In this document: one piece after another, positions 26,731 to 35,150 of the stretch | Position numbering within the stretch: position 1 is the first letter of the stretch | Layout of the letters: every line of letters starts with the position of its first letter | Notes under the pieces: generated by a model | What the model was told of the DNA's origin: nothing | What the model saw: only the letters and a program-made list of their open reading frames with translations | The model's database searches: none | Program-made: the position numbers and the translations under genes | NCBI RefSeq assembly: GCF_028823535.1 | Contig: NZ_JAQIYM010000012.1 | Location: forward strand, 172,986 to 236,985 | From: Pseudomonas serbica | GTDB lineage: Bacteria; Pseudomonadota; Gammaproteobacteria; Pseudomonadales; Pseudomonadaceae | Reading direction: 5' to 3' | DNA length: 64,000 nucleotides

Positions 26731-27324
26731 ATGCCCCGCGTTTCCCGCAAACAAGCCGACCTTAACCGCGAAATCATCGTCGAGGCCGCCACCCGGCTGT
26801 TTCGCGAGCGCGGCCTGCACGGGATCAGCGTCGTCGACGTCATGGCCGCTGCGGGCCTGACCCATGGCGGTTTCTATGGCCACTTCGAATCCAAGGAAGC
26901 GCTGGCCAGGGAGGCCAGTGAACGGGCATTCAAGGAGGTGGGGGCGAAATGGCGCGAACGGATCACCGGCGAAGACAAAGCGCAGGCACGGCGAGCCTTG
27001 ATCGAGCCTTACCTGTCGACCTACAGCCGCGACAATCCCGGTGAAAGCTGCCCGGTGGTGGCCTTTGCCGGCGACATGTGCCACGAGCCCACCGACAGCG
27101 CCTTGCGCGAACCCTTCATGGCCGGCTTGAATCGCCTGCTCGAGGCCTTCAGTCAATTGATGGACTCGCACGATCCCGCGGCAAACCGGCAGCAGGCGCT
27201 GGTGCAATATTCGCTGATGGTAGGCGCGTTGACACTGGCCCGGGCCACCCGGGGTGATCCGCTGTCGGAGGAAATCCTCGAGGCGGCGCAGTCCTTCCTG
27301 ACAGCCCCCCCTTCCTTGGCCTGA
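26731..27324 (+). CDS. TetR/AcrR-family regulator
   Basis: A 197-residue repressor-type protein with an N-terminal helix-turn-helix (about 9-55: VEAATRLFRERGLHGISVVDVMAAAGLTHGGFYGHF split in two motifs) and a helical ligand domain with an internal CPVVAFAGDM segment. It lies 28 bases after the tautomerase gene, probably in one transcript, so it may control that gene. No operator was recognised. The ATG is chosen because upstream codons overlap the tautomerase end. Confidence 0.88.
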   Translation: MPRVSRKQADLNREIIVEAATRLFRERGLHGISVVDVMAAAGLTHGGFYGHFESKEALAREASERAFKEVGAKWRERITGEDKAQARRALIEPYLSTYSRDNPGESCPVVAFAGDMCHEPTDSALREPFMAGLNRLLEAFSQLMDSHDPAANRQQALVQYSLMVGALTLARATRGDPLSEEILEAAQSFLTAPPSLA

Positions 27325-27330
27325 AAATTC

Positions 27331-27380
27331 GCTGCGATCAAAAAAGCTCGCAGGCTGCGCCAGCTCCTACACTTAGGAGC
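27331..27380. repeat. degenerate REP-like palindrome
   Basis: GCTGCGATCAAAAAAGCTCG followed by CAGGCTGCGCCAGCTCCTAC, a diverged unit of a second REP family between tetR and the dehydrogenase gene. It is weaker than the other REPs here. Confidence 0.45.
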
Positions 27381-27461
27381 ATGGCTGTTGCCAATCTGCC
27401 CCGCTGCCAGCACTCTCAACCGACGTTCGAGCCCGACGATCCGCGCCCACAGGAGCAAAGC

Positions 27462-28427
27462 ATGCCTGCAACCGTTCTGGTACTGGTTGAAACCATCAAT
27501 GATTACCTGCCCATTCTCGAACGCCAGGGCTTTCACCTGATCCTGGCGCCCACGCCTGCCGAGCGCGCCGAGGCCATCAGCCGGCACAGCGGCCAGATCG
27601 ACGCCGTCCTGACCCGTGGCCCGCTCGGCCTCTATGCCGACGAAATCGCCGCCCTGCCCAACCTCAAGATCATCTGCGTGATTGGCGCAGGTTATGAGCA
27701 GGTCGACCTGCAAGCCGCCGCCGACCGCGGCCTCACCGTCACCAATGGCGCCGGGGTCAACGCCTCCTCGGTGGCGGACCATGCCATGGCGCTGCTGTTG
27801 TCGCTGGTGCGCGACATCCCCCGCTGCGATGCCGCCGTACGCCGGGGAGAATGGCCGAAAATCATGCGCCCTTCCCTGGCCGGCAAGCGCCTGGGCATTC
27901 TTGGCCTCGGCGCGGTTGGCATGGCCATCGCCAAACGCGCCGGCGCCGGCTTCGACATGAGCGTGAGCTACCACAACCGCCAGCACCGCAGTGATGTGCC
28001 CTACAAGTTCTGCTCGACCCCCACCGAACTGGCGCGCGCCTCGGACTTCCTGATCGTCGCCACTCCGGGCGGCCTGGGCACCAAGCACCTGATCAACAAA
28101 CAGGTGCTCGAAGCCCTCGGACCCAACGGTTTTTTCGTCAACATCGCCCGCGCCAGCGTAGTGGTCACCGCCGACCTGATCAGCGCGCTGGAGCAACGGC
28201 GGATTGCCGGTGCCGCGCTGGATGTCTTCGACGCCGAGCCCAAGGTACCGGATGCCCTCAAGGTCCTGGCGAATGTCATTCTCAGCCCGCATGTGGCCGG
28301 GCTGTCCCCCGAGGCCACCCAAGGCACCGTGGAACTGGTGGGCCGCAATCTCGTGGCGTTTTTTTCCGGCCAGCCGGTGCTGACCCCCATCGAGCTGCCA
28401 AAGGGCGTGACCCAGGCCGTCCAGTAA
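27462..28427 (+). CDS. D-isomer-specific 2-hydroxyacid dehydrogenase
   Basis: A 321-residue NAD(P)H-dependent dehydrogenase of the glyoxylate/hydroxypyruvate reductase group. It has the nucleotide-binding motif LGILGLGAVGMAIAKR (about residues 145-160) and the catalytic trio: Arg in NIARASVV, Glu in DVFDAEP and His in SPHVAG. It probably reduces glyoxylate, hydroxypyruvate or a related 2-oxoacid. AGGAG lies 8 bases before the ATG. The next gene is 143 bases on, so it is likely its own transcript. Confidence 0.92.
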   Translation: MPATVLVLVETINDYLPILERQGFHLILAPTPAERAEAISRHSGQIDAVLTRGPLGLYADEIAALPNLKIICVIGAGYEQVDLQAAADRGLTVTNGAGVNASSVADHAMALLLSLVRDIPRCDAAVRRGEWPKIMRPSLAGKRLGILGLGAVGMAIAKRAGAGFDMSVSYHNRQHRSDVPYKFCSTPTELARASDFLIVATPGGLGTKHLINKQVLEALGPNGFFVNIARASVVVTADLISALEQRRIAGAALDVFDAEPKVPDALKVLANVILSPHVAGLSPEATQGTVELVGRNLVAFFSGQPVLTPIELPKGVTQAVQ

Positions 28428-28570
28428 GACAATTCAAACAGATGTATCAAAAACAATGATTGCCCGGCAACACGCTCACCTATAAGGGTCGGCGGAGGTT
28501 GTGGGTACCGGGTGCGCGCATTAGATTAGCCAATAGTTTCAGGCCACCAGAATAAGCAGAAGGGATAAGC

Positions 28571-29638
28571 ATGGCGCTTACTGACCAATCCACCCGCACC
28601 CGCACCGGCGAAGAGCTCGACGCCAGCCTGATCGATCCATACCTCAAGGCCCACATTCCAGGCCTGAGCGGCCTGCCACGCATCAGCCAGTTCCCGGGCG
28701 GTGCGTCGAACCTCACCTATTTGCTCGAATACCCCGAGCAAGAATTCGTCCTGCGTCGCCCGCCATTCGGTCACAAGGCCAAGTCCGCCCATGACATGGG
28801 CCGCGAATTCCGCATCCTCAACCAATTGCGCGACGGCTTCCCGTATTGCCCCAAGGCCTACGTGCACTGCACCGACGAAGCGGTGATCGGCGCCGAATTC
28901 TATGTGATGGAGCGGGTCAACGGCATTATCCTGCGCTCCGAACTGCCGCCGGAACTGGGGCTGGACTCGGCAAAAACCGAAACCCTGTGCAAGAGCTTCA
29001 TCGACAAGTTCGTCGAGCTGCACCGTGTCGACTACAACGCCTATGGCCTGGGTGACCTGGGCAAGCCGCAAGGCTACGTGGCACGGCAGATCAAAGGCTG
29101 GAGCGAGCGCTACGAGAAAGCCCTGACCCCCGACGCGCCGCACTGGGAAGCGGTGAAAGCCTGGCTCAACGACAAGATGCCGGCCGATCACCCGACCTCC
29201 AGCATCGTGCACAACGACTACCGCTTTGACAACGTCATCCTCGACCCGAACAACCCGATGCAGATCATCGGCGTGCTCGACTGGGAACTGACCACCCTGG
29301 GCGACCCGCTGATGGACCTGGGCAACACCCTCGCCTACTGGATCGAAGCCAGTGACCCGGCGCCGGTACAGCTGATGCGCCGCCAGCCCAGCCACGCTCC
29401 GGGCATGCTGACCCGCCGCGAATTCGTCGACTACTACGCCGAGCGTTCCGGCATCGAGATCGACAACTTCGACTTCTACTACACCTACGGCCTGTTCCGC
29501 CTGGCCGGCATCGTGCAGCAGATCTACTACCGCTTCTACCATGGCCAGACCCAGGACAAACGCTTCGCGCAGTTCATTCACATGAACAAATTACTGGAGC
29601 AGATGAGCCTGCAGGTCATCCACAAATCCAGCCTCTGA
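28571..29638 (+). CDS. phosphotransferase of the APH/ACAD10-like family
   Basis: A 355-residue protein kinase-like fold enzyme. The catalytic loop is IVHNDYRFDNVILDP (HxD with N) and the metal-binding segment is VLDWELTTLGDPLMDLG. It resembles the kinase domain of human ACAD10/11, where 4-hydroxyacyl-CoA is phosphorylated before beta-oxidation. AAGGGAT precedes the ATG. An SDR oxidoreductase gene follows in the same direction after a REP; acyl-CoA dehydrogenase is not adjacent. The substrate is inferred from family only. Confidence 0.88.
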   Translation: MALTDQSTRTRTGEELDASLIDPYLKAHIPGLSGLPRISQFPGGASNLTYLLEYPEQEFVLRRPPFGHKAKSAHDMGREFRILNQLRDGFPYCPKAYVHCTDEAVIGAEFYVMERVNGIILRSELPPELGLDSAKTETLCKSFIDKFVELHRVDYNAYGLGDLGKPQGYVARQIKGWSERYEKALTPDAPHWEAVKAWLNDKMPADHPTSSIVHNDYRFDNVILDPNNPMQIIGVLDWELTTLGDPLMDLGNTLAYWIEASDPAPVQLMRRQPSHAPGMLTRREFVDYYAERSGIEIDNFDFYYTYGLFRLAGIVQQIYYRFYHGQTQDKRFAQFIHMNKLLEQMSLQVIHKSSL

Positions 29639-29652
29639 TACAACACAGCCCT

Positions 29653-29681
29653 TGTAGGAGCCCGGCTTGCCGGCTCCTACG
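29653..29681. repeat. short REP (GTAGGAGC type)
   Basis: TGTAGGAGCCCGGCTTGCCG followed by GCTCCTAC, a single compact unit with both arms in 29 bases, between the kinase-like and SDR genes. Confidence 0.85.
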
Positions 29682-29714
29682 AACAGCGATTCGGCTCCAT
29701 AACAAGGAAAAACC

Positions 29715-30482
29715 ATGTCCAAGACTCAGTTGTTCGACCTCGACGGCAAGATCGCTTTCGTCTCCGGCGCCAGCCGTGGCATCGGTGAAGCCATCGCCAA
29801 ACTGCTGGCGCAGCAAGGCGCCCACGTGATTGTCTCGAGCCGCAAGCTTGAAGGCTGCCAACACGTCGCCGACGCGATCATCGCCGCCGGTGGCAAAGCC
29901 ACCGCCATCGCCTGCCACATCGGCGAAATGGAGCAGATCAGCCAGGTCTTCGCCGGCATCAAGGAACAGTTCGGGCGCCTGGACATCCTGGTCAACAACG
30001 CCGCGACCAACCCGCAATTCTGCAACGTGCTGGACACCGACCTCAGCGCCTTCCAGAAAACCGTCGACGTCAATATCCGCGGCTATTTCTTCATGTCGGT
30101 GGAAGCCGGCAAGCTGATGCGCGAGAACGGCGGCGGCAGCATCATCAACGTCGCGTCGATCAACGGCGTGTCGCCGGGCATATTCCAGGGCATCTACTCG
30201 GTGACCAAGGCGGCGGTGATCAACATGACCAAGGTGTTCGCCAAGGAGTGCGCGCAGTTCGGCATCCGTTGCAACGCGCTGCTGCCGGGCCTGACCGACA
30301 CCAAATTCGCTTCGGCGCTGGTGAAAAACGAGGCCATCCTGAATACCGCGCTGCAACAAATCCCGCTCAAGCGCGTAGCCGATCCGAGCGAGATGGCCGG
30401 TGCGGTGCTGTACCTGGCGAGCGATGCCTCGAGCTACACCACCGGCGTTTCGCTGAACGTGGACGGTGGCTTCCTGTCCTGA
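29715..30482 (+). CDS. SDR-family oxidoreductase
   Basis: A 255-residue classical short-chain dehydrogenase. It has the cofactor motif GASRGIGEAIAK (about residue 16), NNAA (about residue 93), Ser in NVASINGVSPG and the YSVTKAAV catalytic YxxxK. The C-terminal DGGFLS is typical of the group. It lies 76 bases after the ACAD10-like kinase gene, so both may act in acyl or hydroxyacid oxidation. AAGGA precedes the ATG. Specific substrate unknown. Confidence 0.93.
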   Translation: MSKTQLFDLDGKIAFVSGASRGIGEAIAKLLAQQGAHVIVSSRKLEGCQHVADAIIAAGGKATAIACHIGEMEQISQVFAGIKEQFGRLDILVNNAATNPQFCNVLDTDLSAFQKTVDVNIRGYFFMSVEAGKLMRENGGGSIINVASINGVSPGIFQGIYSVTKAAVINMTKVFAKECAQFGIRCNALLPGLTDTKFASALVKNEAILNTALQQIPLKRVADPSEMAGAVLYLASDASSYTTGVSLNVDGGFLS

Positions 30483-30500
30483 CCTGATACGACCCTGTCA

Positions 30501-30602
30501 ATGTATGAGCGAGACTGCTCGCGATGGACGTCAGAGCGCCGCGGGGTGTCAGGCACCCTGCGTCATCGTTGCCGTTTTTCGCGAGCAGGCTCGCTCCTGC
30601 AC
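30501..30602. repeat. REP pair (GTGGGAGC type, one arm diverged)
   Basis: ATGAGCGAGACTGCTCGCGA and inverted TTTCGCGAGCAGGCTCGCTC, located between the convergent SDR and lipoprotein genes. Confidence 0.8.
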
Positions 30603-30618
30603 AAACTTGGCGCTTTGT

Positions 30619-30834
30619 TTACTGTGTGACGCACCGCGTCACGGTGGTTTCGCGCGTCACCTGCCCTTCCGCCCGCACATCGCCCATTACTTGGGTGCTA
30701 TCGGAGGTCTGGCAGGTCTTTTCAGGCGGTGGCGGTGGTGCGGCAGGCGGTGGCGGTGGCGGACTGGCGCAGCCGCCGAGAATGATTGCGCAGAGCGACA
30801 GGGGTGCAAAAACGCGTTTCCCAAGACTTTTCAT
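30619..30834 (-). CDS. small proline-rich lipoprotein
   Basis: A 71-residue protein with a lipoprotein signal peptide ending in LGGC (Cys about residue 22), then a proline-rich stretch (two runs of five or six Pro) and a short tail with two further cysteines. It is expected to be lipid-anchored in the envelope. ATG 30834 follows AACC without a clear ribosome binding site. No domain is recognised. Confidence 0.75.
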   Translation of the reverse strand: MKSLGKRVFAPLSLCAIILGGCASPPPPPPAAPPPPPEKTCQTSDSTQVMGDVRAEGQVTRETTVTRCVTQ

Positions 30835-30975
30835 AGGTTGACCCGCGATAAGGGATGTACACATTTGTGTGACAACAGAACCCCGCCGGAAAGTTCACGG
30901 GGGGTCGCAGAAATATCACTTTTGTACTTTTTTATCGCGCATTCAGCCGTCCTGGCATGGCTAACCTGGCAATTC

Positions 30976-31227
30976 CTACACTACCGGGTCCGGGCGTTGC
31001 AGGCTGTTGCTTTGCAGTTCGTAGCGCAATTCTTCGAGCAGTGCCGCCACCGATTCGGGTGACTGAAGCCTGGCCACGTTCAACCCACTGACCACCAGAT
31101 CGACTTGTCCGGACACCGGGTCGTAAAGCTTGATGGTCAACGAATGATCGCCGGAGACATTGCACTCACAAGCCAAGGGCGAAAAGGTCCGTTCAATTTG
31201 CGTGCGCAACTGGGACACCTGAATCAT
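30976..31227 (-). CDS. DUF1652 domain-containing protein
   Basis: An 83-residue cytosolic protein with the DUF1652 pattern: SQLRTQIERTFSPLACECNV at the start, LTIKLYDP in the middle and LLEELRYELQ near the end. The family is nearly limited to Pseudomonas and occurs in many copies per genome; its function is unknown. The ATG at 31227 gives the family start IQVSQLR; an upstream TTG is not needed. Confidence 0.85.
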   Translation of the reverse strand: MIQVSQLRTQIERTFSPLACECNVSGDHSLTIKLYDPVSGQVDLVVSGLNVARLQSPESVAALLEELRYELQSNSLQRPDPVV

Positions 31228-31407
31228 TGCGATAACCCGGTGTTGCAATCAAATGCGCTGGTGGGGCGTTCGTCGTGCATGGCTGTTCCTTTAGCATCCG
31301 AGAAACGGGGAATGATCCAGAACTGTCATCCACCCGCTCTTAGGCTACTGCTTGGCAAAGCCACTCAGAACGTAAATTTGCACCCCACACACTAGTGCAT
31401 TTGCACC

Positions 31408-32904
31408 TTACCGCTGGCCCTTCGTGCCCCATTGACTGGAAAACAACCCGCGCTCGCGCGCCCAGACAATCGCTTCGCTGCGGCTGTGCACATCGAGTTT
31501 GGAATACACCGTCGCGACGTGGTTGCGCACGGTGTTAGGCGCCAGTTTCAAGCGCGCGGCGATCTCCTTGTCCGCCAGGCCCTCACAGATCAGTTCCAGC
31601 ACGTCGCGTTCCCTGGCCGTCAGGTCGGTAAAAGCCACGCTGGGCAGCTGCGGCGATTTGACGTGTTTCACGTTGGCGAGTTTTTCGATCAGCATCCGGC
31701 TGAACCAGGAGGCGTCTTTCATCACCTCTTCAATGGCCGACAGCATCTCGAGCTCGGTGTGTTTGCGCTCGGTGATGTCCATCAACACCAGCAGGTAGCA
31801 AGGGCTGTCCTGGATATTCACGGTATCGGCACAGACGACGCAATCGATCAGTTCGTCGTCTTTCCTGCGCACGCGTACGTCAATGCGGTCCAGACTTCCG
31901 GTTTTCTCCAGGGCAGTGAAGAGCCGTGTCCGGGCGCCCTTGTCATGGAAGACGTCGATATCGGCGATGGTTTTGCCGAGCACTTCTTCGTTGGCGTACG
32001 CGAGGGTAACCAGAAACGCCTCATTCACATCCATCACCACTTGATCGCTGGCGCTGCACACCATGATCGGCACCGGGCTCAGGCGAAAAGCCTTGGCAAA
32101 GCGTTCCTCACTCTGGCGCAGGGCAACCTCGGCCTTGTGCCGGGGCTCCATGTCGACAAAGGAAAACAACATGCAGGCTTCGTCATTGAGCTCCAGCGGC
32201 TGGCCGGCCACGATGACTTGCTTGTTGCCACCGTCGGCCAATCGCAACTCGGCCTGCATCTGCGGAATGGTCGCGCCTTCGCGCAGGCGCTGCTTGGCCA
32301 GCTCCTTGTTTTGCGCCTGCTCCAGAACATCCAGTTCATAGGTCGAAGTACCAATCACCTGGTCTCGGGAGTAACCGGTCATTTCGAGAAACCCGGGATT
32401 GACCTTGATGTAGCGCAAGTCACTGAGACGGCAGATGACGGCCGGTGCCGGGTTGGCGGCGAAGGTTTTCTCGAAGCGTTGCTCGGCACTGGCCCAGTCA
32501 GTGACGTCGTCCATGATCAACACCAGCGATTCCGGCTCATCGTGGCTGTCGGCCAACACCATGCTGCGTACGCGATGGACCCAGGTGCGCTCTTCGTCTG
32601 CAACGGACGTGACCTCGACCAGTACATCGCTGAACGTTTCGCCCCGCGCCACCCGGCTGATCGGGTAGCTGTCGACCGGCACCGGGTGATGGTTGCGATA
32701 ACGCAAGGCGAAGCGTTTGGCGTACGCCCTGGCATCGGCGCCGAGGTCGCTGACCCGTTCGACACCGTGCATGGCCAGCGCCGCCTCATTGGCCCAGAGG
32801 ATGCTCTGGTCGGGATCGAGCACAATCACCCCGTCGGACAGACCGGCGATGATCTGCTGCAATTGCCGGCGGTTGGTTTCGGTGGTCAGGACGTCCTGGC
32901 TCAT
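31408..32904 (-). CDS. multi-PAS LuxR-type transcriptional regulator
   Basis: A 498-residue regulator with three PAS domains (about 10-125, 135-255 and 265-390) and a C-terminal LuxR helix-turn-helix (about 425-490) with LTARERDVLELICEGLADKEIAARLKL split by its turn. A PAC-like motif MDITERKHTELEM follows the third PAS. There is no histidine kinase or receiver, so it is a one-component sensor; PAS ligands (heme, flavin or small molecules) cannot be told. It has a strong GGAGG box 5 bases before the ATG. The RHS segment lies upstream. Confidence 0.9.
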   Translation of the reverse strand: MSQDVLTTETNRRQLQQIIAGLSDGVIVLDPDQSILWANEAALAMHGVERVSDLGADARAYAKRFALRYRNHHPVPVDSYPISRVARGETFSDVLVEVTSVADEERTWVHRVRSMVLADSHDEPESLVLIMDDVTDWASAEQRFEKTFAANPAPAVICRLSDLRYIKVNPGFLEMTGYSRDQVIGTSTYELDVLEQAQNKELAKQRLREGATIPQMQAELRLADGGNKQVIVAGQPLELNDEACMLFSFVDMEPRHKAEVALRQSEERFAKAFRLSPVPIMVCSASDQVVMDVNEAFLVTLAYANEEVLGKTIADIDVFHDKGARTRLFTALEKTGSLDRIDVRVRRKDDELIDCVVCADTVNIQDSPCYLLVLMDITERKHTELEMLSAIEEVMKDASWFSRMLIEKLANVKHVKSPQLPSVAFTDLTARERDVLELICEGLADKEIAARLKLAPNTVRNHVATVYSKLDVHSRSEAIVWARERGLFSSQWGTKGQR

Positions 32905-33021
32905 TGGTCCTCCAAGGGTGCGACGGCGCGCGCGTGCGCCTGCCTGTGAATATGTCGACCGCATGGGGTTGGGATAGTGCAGGCCACATCCCGATTTGGG
33001 CCTGCTCACAAAGAAGGCCTT

Positions 33022-33444
33022 TTACCTTCGAATAGCCATCAAATCGATAGGTGTAAAATTTTGAATGTACTGTGCGCGAGAAATTTTCAGTCGGTAAACC
33101 GACGCATATGAACGGCTGCTGACGCCTCGGTTTGCCATATTTCTAAAGTGAGAAATTGTCGCGTCGAAATGAGCAACGTCCAAAAGGGTGTTGCCTTGGG
33201 GGTCTGTCCAATAATGTGGTTGTTTTGGGTCAGGGAATCGCTTAAAACCGTATGAACTTTTCGCAGTTTCATATGCTTGGTTACTCAAGTCTAAATCGCG
33301 TAAATCATCACTGACATTGTAATGACCCTGGTTTGGCTGCAAGGCTTCATTGTCTTTTATTACGCCTAATAGATTCTTATTCTTGTGGTAATTTCTTCGT
33401 GAATTTTCACTTCGTTTCAATCTCCGTAACTGCTGCTTACTCAT
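33022..33444 (-). CDS. low-GC hypothetical protein, possible detached RHS C-terminal toxin domain
   Basis: A 140-residue basic protein (MSKQQLRRLKRSENSRRNYH...), visibly AT-richer than its neighbours. I do not recognise a family. It lies 29 bases after the RHS-core gene but in another frame. Its frame is open upstream to 33477 and reads LTEGASSSSQV before the ATG, which looks like a linker. This would join to the RHS protein by one frameshift, making it the variable toxin tail. It could instead be an immunity protein or an independent gene. It has only a weak ribosome binding site. Confidence 0.55.
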   Translation of the reverse strand: MSKQQLRRLKRSENSRRNYHKNKNLLGVIKDNEALQPNQGHYNVSDDLRDLDLSNQAYETAKSSYGFKRFPDPKQPHYWTDPQGNTLLDVAHFDATISHFRNMANRGVSSRSYASVYRLKISRAQYIQNFTPIDLMAIRR

Positions 33445-33473
33445 TACCTGGGATGACGAACTGGCACCTTCCG

Positions 33474-34106
33474 TTAGTCATCGCTGGCTGCCATTGGCCT
33501 TGAGATTGCTTGGGATTTCTTGCTTACTCCCCCTAACGTCTTGTTGATATGCACCCCAACTTTGGGTATCGGAGCGTGCCCCGTCGGATCCACCCGATTC
33601 CTCGGATCGCCCTCGCAATACGCGTACGCGTTTAATCCTCCTTCCTCAAACGGACTCCACCTGTCCGGACTGTTGAACCGCATCAACACCGGATTGAACT
33701 GCCGATAGCCATTGCCCAAATGATAATGACCCGTCAAGGAATCCCGCCGCTCGCCGTTGAACCCGAGCAGGCTGAGCAAGCCATTTTCCGAAGTTCGATG
33801 TCCGTAGGGTGTATAGGCGATGGGATCAGGTCGATTCCCGTCGTGCGCATTCAATATCGAACGTTGATGGTCGGTTGCCATCAAGGTGGTGTTGAAAATG
33901 GCGCCCTGAGATTGCTGTTGCGCCAACAGGTGATCGTCGTACTGGAAAATGCAATGCCTCACGGTGTCCTGAATTTCGGTGGCCAAGCGGCTTTTGCAGT
34001 AAAACCGTTGGATGTTGGCCTGCTCATATGGCGTGCATGTGTCTTGTCGATCAAGGGGATCGTAGCGGTAGCGACACAGTACGGTTTCGCGGTGTGAAGT
34101 TGGCAT
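33474..34106 (-). CDS. RHS repeat-associated core protein, short
   Basis: A 210-residue protein with YD/RHS-type segments (YRYDPLDRQDTCTPY, YQFDDH-like) and the RHS core ending in GLNAYAYCEGDPRNRVDPTGHA. Full RHS proteins are 1000+ residues; short ones like this are common in Pseudomonas as cassettes of polymorphic toxins. After the core only 31 residues remain, too few for a usual toxin domain. The next downstream ORF may hold the rest (see that entry). ATG 34106 has GGAG upstream; an earlier TTG is less likely. Confidence 0.8.
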   Translation of the reverse strand: MPTSHRETVLCRYRYDPLDRQDTCTPYEQANIQRFYCKSRLATEIQDTVRHCIFQYDDHLLAQQQSQGAIFNTTLMATDHQRSILNAHDGNRPDPIAYTPYGHRTSENGLLSLLGFNGERRDSLTGHYHLGNGYRQFNPVLMRFNSPDRWSPFEEGGLNAYAYCEGDPRNRVDPTGHAPIPKVGVHINKTLGGVSKKSQAISRPMAASDD

Positions 34107-34251
34107 CAACGGAGCTCCGTGCAAGGTCCATAAAGCAGGACATCTAGCGTCGGAGTTTTTTCAACTTTTGCCTACTATCAGAACTGCTAGTGAACGAACC
34201 GTCGGAAATTTCAACGTTGTCTTCGACGTCTTCGCCCCCACAGGTTCTGTG

Positions 34252-35145
34252 TCAAGCCATTCGGTCTTGCATCACCAGTTCACGCAACGTATCGAGAAAC
34301 AGCTTGAGCACCGGAGAATCATCGTCCGCACGGTAGGTGGCGTACAACGGCACTTCCGGCAAGGCCGGGGTCAGGCGCCGGAATACCAGGCCGGCCGGCG
34401 CCAACTGCTCGATGGACGCAGGCAGCAGTGCCACGCCGAAACCGGCGCGCACGAGGCTGAGCAGGGTTTGCACTTCAATCACCTGCTGGCGGATCTGCGG
34501 TGTGAACCCGGCCTGGATGCAGCACTGGTAAAGAAAGTCGGCAAACCGCGACTGCTTCAGTTCCAGCGCCACGAACGGCTCCTGGGCAAGGTCAGCGGGT
34601 GCCAGGCTGTCGCGTCGGGCCAAGGGGTGGTCCATTGGCATCACAACCCGGATCGGCTCGTAGATCAGCAGCTCGTTGCGCAGTTGCGGATCGTCATAGC
34701 CGACCCGGAACACGCAGGCATCGATGCGCTTTTCCTTGAGCGCCTTGACCTGCGCGGCGGGGGTCATTTCATGCAAGCGCCAGTTCACCTGAGGGTAACG
34801 CTCGCGAAACAGGTGCAAGGCCCGTGGTAGCACCCCCACCATCACCGAACTGATCATGCCGATTTCCAGCTCGCCCAACTGACCACGACCGGTCTGACGC
34901 GTCAGGTCCAGGGCACGGTTGAGCTGCTCGAACACCAGTGGCGCCTGCTCCTTGAGCATCTGCCCGGCGGCTGTCAGTTCGACCCGGTGGTGGCTGCGTT
35001 CGAACAGCGGCGTGCCCAACTCTTCTTCCAGCAAACGAATCTGCTGGCTCAGTGGCGGTTGGCAGATGTGCAGCCGCGTGGCGGCCCGGCCGAAATGCAG
35101 TTCCTCGGCCAGCGCCATGAAGTAGCGCAGCAATCGCAAGTCCAT
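34252..35145 (-). CDS. LysR-family regulator (BenM/CatM-like), end of second hydroxylase operon
   Basis: A 297-residue LysR regulator with an N-terminal helix-turn-helix (MDLRLLRYFMALAEELHFGRAATRLHI, then PPLSQQIRLLEEELG) and a periplasmic-binding-like effector domain. Its start lies 5 bases after the stop of the molybdenum-subunit gene, so it appears to be the last gene of that operon. This is unusual for a LysR gene, which is normally divergent; another LysR gene is divergent at the other end. It may control the same hydroxylase. Sequence type is the BenM/CatM/HcaR group for aromatic acids. Confidence 0.9.
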   Translation of the reverse strand: MDLRLLRYFMALAEELHFGRAATRLHICQPPLSQQIRLLEEELGTPLFERSHHRVELTAAGQMLKEQAPLVFEQLNRALDLTRQTGRGQLGELEIGMISSVMVGVLPRALHLFRERYPQVNWRLHEMTPAAQVKALKEKRIDACVFRVGYDDPQLRNELLIYEPIRVVMPMDHPLARRDSLAPADLAQEPFVALELKQSRFADFLYQCCIQAGFTPQIRQQVIEVQTLLSLVRAGFGVALLPASIEQLAPAGLVFRRLTPALPEVPLYATYRADDDSPVLKLFLDTLRELVMQDRMA

Positions 35146-35150
35146 GGTGG

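Noticed and set aside
31432..32949. 505-codon open frame antisense to the PAS-LuxR gene
   Set aside because: Shadow frame; the LuxR-type gene on the other strand has domains and a strong ribosome binding site.
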